DNA of 64,000 nucleotides, from assembly GCF_027579695.1 (NCBI RefSeq), contig NC_083577.1:38057198-38121197 (forward strand). The letters run 5' to 3'. Source of the DNA: Neoarius graeffei (lineage: Eukaryota > Chordata > Actinopteri > Siluriformes > Ariidae). A program made the translations under genes and the position numbers. The notes beneath the pieces were generated by a model. That model saw nothing but the letters and a program-made list of their open reading frames with translations. It did not search any database and was not told the origin of the DNA. Each line of letters opens with the position of its first letter. Within the stretch, counting starts at the first letter, position 1. Positions 1 to 12,200 of this stretch are shown here, in pieces.

Positions 1-131
1 TTACGCTAAAAAAAAATCCTGGTGAGAACCCTGTAAGGCAAAAAGAGGGCTTGTTTTTGCTTCGTTTTGAGTGCATGCTTCACGCTATCCAGTCAGTCCA
101 CGACACTGACCTCAGATTCGCTGTTCCTTAG

Positions 132-262
132 GGTGGCACATATCCGGGTCAGCTGACCACAGTGGGCATGCAACAGCTGTATGACCTAGGACTAAGTCTG
201 AGGAGGAGATATATTCAGGACACAGGCTTCCTTCGTCCATACTTCAGCAATAAAGAAGTTTA
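132..262 (+). CDS. acp6: acp6 exon, first in window
   Basis: Acceptor AG at 130-131, donor GTGAGT at 263. It reads [20 protein letters not shown] onward and ends in phase 2 after KEV; the split codon becomes Tyr with the next exon. Confidence 0.92.
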
Positions 263-3200
263 GTGAGTAAATCTTTAATTTCCTTCCACAAATACTGCAC
301 ACAACTATTCCATACAATCATCACTGCTCGCTGCTGATATGAGTTTTGAGCTTGAGCCTGTTCATCTGCAGCATTCGTTCAACAAACATTGTCCGCACCA
401 TCGAATCAGCCAAGTGTCTGGTAGCAGGGTTGTTCCAGCAGCAACAGACAGGTAAAGACAAATGCGCCATCTATGTGTGTGTGGATGTGTTGGTGCTAAA
501 TCGCTGAGTGAATTTTATCCCTTTTGCTTTTCCAGAGATTGTGCCTATTTTCACAGAAGAAGCAGAAAAAGAGATCCTCTACCCAAACTACCATGGATGC
601 AAACTTCTCAAACTGCTCAGTGGGTGAGTTAAGATGTGGAACCCATATTGCTGTTAAGATCATCACTGAAAAATTGGAGGAAGATTATTACAACAGAGCC
701 TAATCTAGGGCGCATAATACGCGTTTTTTTATCTGTCTGTCGCACATCCACTTTTTGGGCACGAGAGCGATATTGCGTATCTATTCATTTTGTTGCGCAT
801 TTATAAGTAGAGAGCGTGTAGTCGCGTTTTACTGAATCTTGTGCGTATCAATTTGTCAGCACCAGCTAGCAAGCACTGCGGTAAATATAGCGTTGTTTAC
901 ACACCAATATTCCGAATGGTTTATTTAGCGGGTAAAACAGTTTTGTGAACTATTATATCATTGGTCACTGAACCGGAAGACAGTGTACAGTATCTCAACC
1001 AATCGTGTGAAGTGTTTTAAAAATACCCAAAAGCACATGGCATATCTTTCTGTCTCATCCAAGCGTAACAATAAGTTTGTGTACAAATATGATCTTAGAG
1101 TAATTATATGACAGTGTGAAGACATACTAAGTCATTTGATTCTGATTGATAATGGTTTTTGAAGTTTGAATTTGATATTTTCCTAATGCCAATATACAAT
1201 TAGTTTGATAATGTTTGGTATTATGGAAGTTTTATTTAAAAATATTATGAAATATATTTAATCTCTTCTTGTGTAATTGTAGGTACTATAAGATTGTAAA
1301 TGATAGAGATAATATACTTTTTAGGAAGTCTGAATTTTGAGATTATCTCCAGTCATTTATGTCAAAATCTAGTTTAAACATGGGTAGATTGTTTAATGTT
1401 TTTCATTTTCATGAAAGGTGGTCTGAACAAAACAAATATGATAGCATTTTTAAATATTTGATAGTGATTTTATTTTATTCAGAAAGTCAGATTTTTCATC
1501 TCATTATTAATTAATAGTGGCAAGACTACATGGATTTTAGACTTAACTATATCAAATGATGTAATATTAACCTAGTCATATTTGATATGCAATATTAACC
1601 TAGTCATATTTGAAATGCAACATTCTACTACTGGTGGTCAAATTGGTAAAAATAGGCTAGTCACATGATTTATAGTAAAACAGTAACCTAGTCATATAAC
1701 AGAAATCTAGTCATATTTGTAAGGTTTTGCAGTATATAATTCTTCATATAGTTTTTGATCTAAAATCTTTACATTTTTAAAGTTCAGATCTGATCATAAT
1801 GTTTGTGCGATACTATAAACTGTGGATAAGTGTTTGCAGATATGGTTTTCATATCACTGTATTAAAGGATATGTATAGTGCCATAATTGATATTATATAG
1901 ATTAACATCTGATATGAATGTTTGTTACATGTATTTAGTTTTATTAATAAAACTGTTCTGTTTATAGATGTACTCTTGAAAATATCTACCAATGTATTAC
2001 TTATTTTTCTGTCCCCACTAACTGGAACAAATGAGGGATATTTTTACCCATGTTAATATTTTCTGTCCCCTGTTTCTACAACTAGTGAGGGATCTGTCCC
2101 CTATTTTCAAATTCCTAGATTAGGCTCTGTTACAATTATTATTCACAGTAATATTCTTCTTTGCAAGTACTTTTGATAGTTTTTGATGCAACACATCACC
2201 ATATTGTCATTACGATGAGCCAGTTAGAAGAGAAGAGAACCTCAGTCACAATACAGAGCAGTCCTGTAGGCTGATTTAAATTGGTTGTTAGGTTGAAAGC
2301 TGATGGAGAACCTTGCATAATATTTGCATATGCCATAATGTCACTGTAGTTCTTGATTGCAGTTTTGTAAAATTAAAAAAAAAAAAAAGAAAAAAAGAAA
2401 GATGTGTTCTATTGATTATACAGTGTAGCGTGACTGGAACCAGGATGCTCAAATCATTTCAATCAGGACAGCATTTTTATTTTAGAGAAAAAAAAGGGAG
2501 ACCAGAGCTTGAGAACAATTTAGGAAGAAAAATCAAACCAGGAGAAAGTTTAGTGAGTGACTAGTGGATGGAGAGAGAATTCGTTTTTTAGAGTGTTAAA
2601 CAGGCTTTCGGACAGCACAGGGAAACAGAAAAACTCCTTTTCACTGTCTCCTCCAGCACGATTTGTCTCAGTCGGCTTCTTGGAAAGAGTCAGTATTCCA
2701 TTACTCCAGAAAATGACCTTGTTAGTGTCCGCTAATTGCTTGATTCCTCTTCAGGTAGACCACCAGAGAAACGAACAAAACTACACTACACTTCTTCTTT
2801 CGTGAGTTGCTCGGCTACTCCCCCACAGACTCTTCCGCCATCAGCCCACTGCTGATTCTCCATGCTCATTCATAAAAAAACAGAGCCCGCCTCTTGACAA
2901 AATATCATCACGTCAAAAGACGCTGGATGTTGGTGCCAAAAAAACCCATCCCAGAGACAAAAGCAGGACAGAATGAGGACAGGAATGAAATGCGATGGTA
3001 TTATTAAAAAACAGGTTCTCACTACAACAGTTGGGGGATGAGTATTCAACACACTATTTTTCTGTTAAGCACATTTCCAGTGTAGCCATGCACATGAAAT
3101 GAGCAGAGATTGGTATTAAGGCAATAAAACTACACTGAAAAAGAAATCCTAATATTCCAGTTAATAAAAAAAATTGCGTGCAATCAAGTGGAATGAGACT

Positions 3201-6200
3201 GGGGGGACCTTTTTGGGGGAAAAAAAAAAACCAGCTGATAGCACTTGTTCTCCTACCTGTGCTAATTAGAATCAGCCGGGCTTGTGCATGTTGGAAGGTT
3301 AGTACTTCCGTCCACCTCTGAATGCAAGTAAACAAGTAATTTGGCACCAAGCCATCTTACAAGAAACATCTCATAATGTGTAGAGACAAAGTGCTCTCCC
3401 AAGACCTTCACAACAAGATTGTTGAGCAGGATAGCAATGGTTGTGGTGACTGATGGATTTCTCAACTCCTAAGGCTACATCCACACGGCAACAAGATTGG
3501 GGTTTTTTTTTTTTTTAAATATCGCGTCCACATGGGCAACGGATCAGTAAAATATCAGGTTCATATGGCAACGCAACGCTTGCTGAAAACGATGCAATAC
3601 ACATGCCACACCACTACGTGCACTGTAAGACGGTCCCATCGGAGACACCAGAAAAATAGAAGTAGACGCATGCGCATAACTGCGCATGCGCACAGTGACT
3701 GTCACACGCACACACTTTCTCACTCCCTATCCTATGGATATAGTCCCTTTAAATCACGTGCTCGTTTTTTGAATGGAGACGTGGAAAGAGGAATGAACGG
3801 GGGTAGATGGAAGCCGGTACGCCAACATTCTGATATCCTCCAGAATTCTTTAATGGTCCGGAATAAACATCTGAAGAGGTGAGATCGCTCCTTTTTTTCC
3901 CTCTTTTTGCTGGCGGGATTGACTCTGCCCTAAGGCCTATTCTCTCTCTCTCTCTCTCTCACTTTGCACCATTACACAATAAATACTCAGTGAAAATATT
4001 TTGTAAGCGCGTTTCATGAACCAAGTTATAGGATTTGTTGACAACTCTCATCGAGTTCGTTACACTTCTACCTGGCGTGAAGCACATGTGGTTGTGACGT
4101 CAACGTAAACAAATCCGTTCTACTCATCCAGACGACTTCGCAACGGCGCCGTTGCCAGATTTTTTCACTCTGGAACCCGTTCTCAAAAGATTTCATTTTG
4201 GGGCACCCAAAACGCCGGTGCCGTGTGGACACCAGGCCGAAACGATAAACAATTTTATCAGATTCACCTGAATCCGTTGCCGTGTGGACAGGGCCTAAAT
4301 GTTCCTATAAGCATCATCATGACCATTATCTGCAAGTGGAAGGAACATCACTCAGCCATCAGTCCGCCATGCACAGGAGCTTCTTGCAAGATTACCGACT
4401 GGGCAGTCAGAAGAGTAGCCCAAGAGCTAATGATCTCTAGAAAGAGCTGGAAGCAGCAGGTACAGTTGTCGCAAAGAAAACTATAGATAGTTTTTACTGA
4501 CGTCACGGCATTCCGGGGAACGCCCTCCAGCCGCCATCTTGTGGGGCTAACAAAACGGACCATCGCTATTACCGGCTACGTTATCTCGGACGAATTTACA
4601 AAGTTATATAGTCAGTTTTCTAAAATAAAGATCAATGTCGGCAAAATCAAGCAAACGGAAGTATATGGATACATTGGACGACATCTCACGACAACGGTAT
4701 GCAGCCAAACTGGCCTTGATTGGGGGAATTGACCCCTACGAAGTGGACAAAGATGCATTTTCAAGTGACTATGCAGGGCTGCCATCCATATCGTACCCTG
4801 ATATTGTGAACTATCTCATGAATAGTAAAAGTGCCTACACACTTGACGACCTCAAAGCATACAAGTCGCTGGAGTCATACAATTATTTTGTCTGTGGCTG
4901 GGTCCGTGAAGTCCACCATATAAAACCAAGTGACAGTCGTGTCCTAATTACAGCCAAGGTATGTAAACATTAGAATTTTAGAGCTCTCAACAAGTGTCAA
5001 ATAGAAACGTGACAAACGAGCGATATTAAGTGTACATTACAATGTAAACGTACACTCAGCGGTTCCAGTTAGGCATTCTCCAGAGATTGTTCACATGATG
5101 TTTTGGTTTCCAAAAACAAACTTAAACACAATTGATTGTTTATTTAAACAAGTTACCACTTATAAAATGATCGGAGCAGACTTTGCTGTGTTTGGAAGGC
5201 TGATAATCCTTGTGGTTGATTCTCGCAAGCCATAGATTTCTCCTTTGTATACTGAGTTTCTTTGTTTGCTCGCCTTCGTGCTCCCGTACAGTGGGAATTC
5301 CATAAAAGCTCCGCTTGACGTCATCATCTGACCTATTACGACAGCCGTGAATACAACAGGTGTGCACCATTGCTAGCTTTAAATAGCCTGCTTGGGTTCT
5401 TTTGAAGACTTTGTACTCGCGTGTTACAATGTGTGCTCAGTGACCCGTACGGTAAGCTTGACCCGCAAGATGGCCGCCACTAGGGAATCCCCGACTCTGT
5501 GACGTCATGTGAAAACTATCTATAGACCCTTTTCACGTGACGTCACGACAAACGCGGCCGCCATTTTGGACATGTACTACCAGTAGTTTACCACAGCCAA
5601 CACTGAGGAATGGCAGCAAATAAAGTTTTTACTTTCAGCAAGACTTCCATCATGCCACTATATTGTTGTGCACCTGGATGTAGTAACCATCAACAAACAA
5701 GGCAAGGTTTATCATTTTATCAGATCCCGACAGAGAAGATGGATAGCGGCCATTAACAGGAAAGATTGGCAGCCCTCGGCATACCAACGCTTGTGTAGTG
5801 ACCACTTTGTTGGAGGTAAGACGAATAAAATTAGCCAGAAAAGGCATTACATTGCTGTTAACATTCTGTGGCGGCGAGTGTGTAACCAAATAGGTTAAAA
5901 TAACCCATTGTAACCTCTTTGTTCTTCTGTAGTAGCTATTGTTGACTAGCTAATGTCAACAACATAGTAGCTAGTATGTTACTGTAGCAATGTTTACGTT
6001 CAGTCATTTGGATGACTGTTAAAACCTTTCAGTCTCAAGTTTTTCCTTTACTGTATTTACTAGTTTACTGTAATTATGATCCGGCAGCTATTTACACCGG
6101 ATCCAGTGTAAATAGCTCCAGAGCCAACGTCCGAGGTTCCGGAGCGCGCTCCGGCTTGCTCCCCCTCAAATTAAGCCCTGTGAGGTTCCGGAGCGTGCTT

Positions 6201-9200
6201 TAACACTAAGAGAAGTGTTAAACTCTTATACGCTTTCAGATCAATACCTGGGTATGGCGATGGGTTTTTAACGACATAGGTATACAGATCCTGTGGGCCG
6301 AAGTCAGGTAAAGACGAGGGCTTCGTGTACTTCCGTACGTCAGTGAACAGTCCTGGTGGAAGCAGGTAAACGTCGTTCTCTAAGCCTGCTAACCTCAATT
6401 TTTGCATATACCTCTCCCTCTGCTCGCCCTGTAAATGCCCTACGTCGCTGGATAGTGAAGGTGTTTTCTGCATCTCGCTACTTTTTCTTTTATGTTTATC
6501 GTTTGTCGCCTTCCTCGCATTCAAACCGATTCGAGCCGAAGTCCACTACATGTCCAAAATGGCAGTCGCGTTTACGAAGGTCACGTGACTGAAAAGGGTC
6601 TATAGGCAATGCACTCAACAGCCAAGTTGTCCATTCTCAGTCATCCCAGAAGACTCCTTTACTGAAATAAAGGCTTGTTTGAAGTTTGCTACAGAACATG
6701 TAGAGAAGCCTCTGGATTACTGGGATAATTTGGTGTGCTTAGATGAGACAAAAAAAAAATCAAACTTTTCGAAGCTCTGCATCTGACCCTAAAATATCTT
6801 ACCTACAGTAAACTTCAGAGGTGGAAGGTATGGAGCTTTTAAATCCTCGTGGTACCTGTGGAATCAAATTATTGAAGGGAAAATGAATGTCAGTACAGTA
6901 GGGGAATTTGAAAATTTTCTTCCGGTTAACGGCTGTTACCCCTCTCCTGCCCACCTTCACACACACGTCTGGTCCTGGTCTTGACTTGGTCTCATCCTGC
7001 CTTGGTCTTGACTTGATCTCAATGCCTCAAAGTGTTAGTCTTGTCTCTGGCTCGATACACTCTGCTCTTGGTCATGACTTGGTCTTGGTTTAGGTGGTCT
7101 CGACTACAACACTACTGGAAATATGTTTACCCTTATCAAAAAGAAGTATATACTTCAAGTTCATTTTATTAAGTATACTTAAGTAAAGTTAGTGTATTTC
7201 CTTAAGTATACATTTGTGTTCCAAGTATACTGATATCAATGTACTTACAGTATACTTGTAAGTAAACTAATCTAATGCTTCTTGGGACTAAATTTTAGCA
7301 CTTTTAGTTTATAAAAAGTATACTTTAAGTCTAAGAGAAGTAAACTCTGAGTATACAACTAGTATTTTTGTTTTTTTTTTATTTTGTACTGCAAGTATAC
7401 CACGAGTAAACTTGTATACTAATAGTTTACTAGTTCTATCATCCAAGATGGTGCCGCGGATGGTTGCCTCGGTACTTCGCTCTCTCGTACTTTCTACGTA
7501 TGTTTTTGTGTGTTTTTTGCGCTCCTTCCCTGGTCACATACCCCAGAGAAGAACTTATAAACATTGGAATAACCACCAGTAAAGTTTTTTTTCATCGGTT
7601 TTCACTGATCCAGAAAGTTTTCCAGAGCTACTTGTTGGAGGAGCAACAGCTCTCTATGGGTTACGCCGGGGGAAGCGAGCCGACGTGCTCGTCAGACTGA
7701 GGCAGCGGGGTTTTCGCACTGCGCTCCCGTCTATTCACCTGGCTAACATCCACGCTCTGGCCAGTAAGATGGACGAACTGCTACTCCTCAACTCAATTAA
7801 CACGGATTTTAACAGATCTGCTGCCTTGTGCTTCACCGAAACCTGGCTCGGTGAGCACATCCCAGACTCTTCTCTCCACCTGCCTGGATTTCACCTGCAC
7901 TGAGCGGACCGCAAAACGGAGCTCACGGGGAAAATGAGGGGAGGCGGTATCTGCTTTTATATTAACGAAGGTTGGTGTATTGATGTCACAGTTCTAAACA
8001 AATTGTGCAGTCCTCATCTGGAGTCATTATTCATAAACTGCAAACCGTTTTATGCTCCGCGAGAGTTTTCCTCGTTTATTCTGGTTGGAGTTTACATCCC
8101 CCCTCAGGCGTGTATTAATGAGGCGTTACAACACCTGGCTGACCAGATAAACAATGTGGAGAAAAAACACCAGGACTCTTTGCTCATTGTTTTGGGGGAC
8201 TTTTAACAGAGCAAACCTCAGTCATGAACTGCCAAAATATAAACAGCACATTAAGTGTCCCACCAGGGACTCTAAGGCTATGTTTACATTACGTCGAATC
8301 AGCGGATCATCAGATTAACGTTCTTAAAACGATTCGTGTTTACACTAAAACCGTTAGCCGTGCACACAGCAACGCCAATATGCGGATACGCTAATCACAT
8401 GACTTTAGACGGCGCGTAACATGATCCCAGTGCATTTCAGACGGCGCGTAACATGATCCCAGTGCATTTAGGGCATGCGCAAGGCTCACCACTTGCAAGT
8501 AGAAGGATGGCAAGCCGCGCAAGGCTCACCACTTGCAAGTAGAAGGATGGCAAGCCTAATACACGGATACGCTCGGCTCCGCAGGCATCCTGCGCTCCAA
8601 ATCACTCCGCCCTGAACAGCGAGTGCCCTCTGGAGGGTGCGCACTCCGGCCCTGCGCAGCTCACAGAGCACGCGAGTGAAGTGCACAAGCCACGATTCGG
8701 GACTGAGCCGCTGTGTGTGTGATCCCAGCGCATATCACTTACTACTTGCAAGTGGAAGGATGGCAAGCCTAAAGACAATCATAACTACACAATGGGCAGT
8801 ATTTGCATCAGTATTTGCAGTATTTTCATACTTTTATACTCTAATGAAAGGTGATACAAGGCGGAAGTCCGCGCCGTTTTTCAGCAGTCGCGTCACATGA
8901 CCAACGCCAGCGAATCAGGAAGGTGGATGTCACAGTGACGTTGTCCAATGAGACGCCAGCTAGAGCTCAGCACAGCGTATTCGCGTATTCTGAATGTTTA
9001 CACAGCACCGGAGCTGACACGATCTGGATTGAATACGTGGACGCTGGCTGATTCCCGTTTCCCGGCGTTTCCAGGGGGTTTAATGTAAACGGACAGTGCA
9101 TCCGCGAAGAAAACGAGACAGATACGGTCTAATGTAAACGTAGCCTAACACTCTGGACCACTGTTACACTGTTTTAAAGGACTCGTACCACTCTGTCCTC

Positions 9201-12200
9201 CGTGCAGCCTTGGGACTATCTGATCACTGTATGGTTCATCTTTATTCCATCCTACAGGCAGAAGCTGAAATCTGCTAAGCCTGTAGTTAAGACGGTGAGG
9301 AGATGGTCCGATGAGGCCAAAGTGGAACTACAAGCCTGCTTTGACTGCACTGATTGGAGTGTTTTTGAGGCTGCAGCCTCAGACCTGCATGAACTGACTG
9401 ATACTGTGACATCTTACATCAGTTTTTGTGAGGATATGTGTGTGCCTACCAAAACCTTCCGCATATACAACAATAAACCCTGGTTCACTGCAAAACTCGG
9501 GCAACTTCGTCAGAACAAAGAGGCCTACAAAAATGGAGACAGAGTTCTGTATAATCAGTCCAGAAACACACGGACAATGGAGGTGAAAGCAGCTAAAAGG
9601 AGCTATGCTGATGAGATTAAAAACAGCCTTTCAGCAAACGATCCGAGACCATCCACCAACACTGCAGTGAACCATCAACTGGCTGACGAGCTGAATGTTT
9701 TTTACTGCAGATTCCACACATTCACACTTCTCTCCCCTTCAGTTATTAAAGACCCATTTATGCCCCCTGCCATTCTGCCACCCCCCGCCTCTGACCCCCC
9801 CACCAGCACTCAAGATCTGTGAAGAGGATGTCTGTCAGCTTTTCCACAGACAGAAGATCAGGAAGGCACCTGGCCCAGATGGTGTGTCACCCTCTTGTCT
9901 GAAGGTCTGTGCTGACCAGCAGGCTCCCATCTTCACCCAGATCTTTAATAGATCCCTGGAGCTGTGTGAAGTCCCCTCATGCTGCAAACGCTCCACAATA
10001 ATCCCGGTTCCTAAGAAAACCAATATCACAGGACTGAATGACTACAGGCCTGTTGCCCTCACATCTGTAGTCATGAAGTCCTTTGAGAGACTGGTGTTGT
10101 CATACCTGAAGGACATCACAGACCCCCTGCTGGACCCCCTGCAGTTTGCCTACCGGGCAAACAGGTCAGTGGATGATGCAATAAATATGGGTCTACACTA
10201 CATCCTGCAACACCTTGACACTGCAGGGATGTATGCCAGGATCCTGTTCATGGACTTCAGTTCGGCATTCAACACCATTGTTCCAGACATCCTCCATGCC
10301 AAGCTCACCCAGCTCACTGTGCCCTCCTCCACCTGTCCGTGGATTACAAACTTCCTGACTGACAGGAAGCAGCAGGTGAGGATGGGGAGCATCATATCCA
10401 GCACTCGGACTATCAGCACTGGCACCCCCCCAAGGGTGTGTGCTCTCTCCACTGCTCTTCTCCCTTTATACCAACGACTGCACCTCAAGAGACCTGTCTG
10501 TTAAACTCCTGAAATTTGCGGACGATGTTGGTGCGGTCAGAACAATCTGGAACTGAACACACTCAAAACTGTGGAGATGACAGTGGACTTTAGGAGGAGC
10601 CCCCCCACCCCCCACTCTACTGCCCATCACCAACAACACTGTGACTGCTGTTGAAAGCTTCAGGTTTCTGGGTTCCACAATCTCTCGGGACTTGAAGTGG
10701 GAGACCAACACAGTCACTATCATCAAAAAGGCTCAGCAGAGGTTGTACTTTCTGCGCCAGCTCAGGAAGCTCAACCTGCCTAAGGAGCTGCTGACACAAT
10801 TCTACTCTGCCATCATTCAGTCTGTTCTCTGCTCTTCCATCACTCACTACGTTTACATGCACATAGAGAGAATCGAATTTCTGGCATTGCTCGACTGAAA
10901 TCGAAGTTCAAAATGCCATGTATACACCTTAATTCGGCTGAAATTGAACCGAACTTGATTTCTCGGAATCGAGCTACACGACCTAGTTTATGCGATTTCT
11001 GCCGAGCTACTTTGTGCATGTATACCCTATCGAGCTAGTTGTCGAGCTACTTCCGGAAGTGACGAGTGACGAGACCACAAGCGGGAAACACAACAGCCTC
11101 GGTCGGCATGACAACAGTAGTAGCGAGCAGCAGAAGAGGTCAGGAGGAACAAACGAAGAAGAGAAAATGTGGATGTAGAGCTCTCTGAAGTGTGGGTGGA
11201 GCACAGAGGACGGCAGGACAAAGCTTCTGGTACTAATAGGCTTTTTATTGTCAGACTTTTCAGTTTAACAGCCTACTTTTATTCTTGAGAGAAAAACACA
11301 CACGCGCGCGCTGTGTTCTAGTCCCGGGATGAGCTCTCCCCTCTGCTCTCCCTCTGCCTCCTTAAATAGGGCGCGGTTACTGGGAAGACACACAAACACA
11401 GGTTAATTACCGTCAGGTGAAGTGATTCTGCCACTCACCTTCCCTGGCTCCGCCCTCCTGTCACAGACCGGCGCTTGACCACGCCCCCACTGCCACAGGC
11501 AAGCAGAAACGTGCACTTCTGGAGCAATGAGGAGACAGAGTTCATGCTCATTCAGCTTAAGGAGTTGAATATATTAAAATTCATGGACGGGAGAAAAACG
11601 CGCAGTGGAGAACACGGAACTGATAACTTTGTTTACACTCTTGAATAGCTCTTCTTCATGACGACAACCGGAAGTGTACCAACACGATGGGGCATGTTGC
11701 GCCACCTGTGGCTCAGGTGCACAATGCACCTCACACAATAGCCCGATTTTCAGTTGTGTGCATGTACGATTGGATTTCTCTGGCACCCTGCTGGGACCTT
11801 CAGTTCGATTACCGACAGCAGCTCGATTTGGATGTGCATGTAAACGTAGTCACTGTTTGGTTTGGATCGGTCACCAAGCAGGAGAAGAACAGACTGCAAC
11901 GGACAATAAGGTCTGGAGAGAAAATTATTGGTGTCAACCTGCCCTCCATCCAAGACCTATACTTGTCCAGAGTCAGGAAACGGGCAGGTAACATCTCTTT
12001 GGACCCATCACACCCTGGTCACAATCTGTTTAATCTTCTCCCCTCAGGGAGGCGATATAGATCACTGTATGCAAAAACAACCAGACACAAGAATAGTTTT
12101 GGTTTTTTTTTTTCTCTCAGGCTGTCTCTGTGATGAACAGCTAAAATCCAGATTCATATATCAGTAATTTCACTTGCAAAATATCTGCACACTTGTACTG

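Larger units (their letters stand above)
4481..5525. mobile_element. THAP-type transposon derivative A (ISL2EU-like)
   Basis: The inverted termini both start CTATAGATAGTTTT and run on to a TGACGTCA block. Inside are two convergent first exons: a + strand exon at 4635-4950 and a - strand THAP-domain exon at 5370-5150. Only about 200 bp lies between their donors, so the transposase core is missing. The ISL2EU assignment is an inference from the pairing of a THAP exon with the second frame. Confidence 0.7.
5520..6605. mobile_element. THAP-type transposon derivative B (ISL2EU-like)
   Basis: The termini start CTATAGACCCTTTTCA at both ends, with TGACGT/CACGTGAC blocks. The left end shares CTATAG (5520-5525) with the right end of copy A. 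It contains a + strand THAP exon (about 5653-5815) and a - strand second-ORF exon (6524-6230), again convergent and with the core missing. Orientation is opposite to copy A. Confidence 0.7.
3404..6760 (+). pseudogene. Old Tc1-like transposase relic, split into three pieces
   Basis: Pieces at about 3404-3472, 4296-4480 and 6606-6760 read in order as a Tc1 transposase. The first has [10 protein letters not shown]. The second has [16 protein letters not shown] and AVRRVAQEL, the helix-turn-helix and linker part. The third has [17 protein letters not shown] and FGVLR in one frame, and [16 protein letters not shown] then LDET in the other, the region leading to the first catalytic Asp. Frameshifts and stops are present. 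It is interrupted by a Harbinger-like MITE and a pair of THAP transposon derivatives. Termini were not found. Confidence 0.65.

Noticed and set aside
10198..10726. - strand frames across the LINE reverse transcriptase
   Set aside because: Antisense shadows of the RT coding sequence.
11210..11500. LTR retrotransposon in the GC-rich middle of the 10845-11849 element
   Set aside because: No paired LTR, primer-binding site or coding sequence. Kept only as an LTR-like patch.
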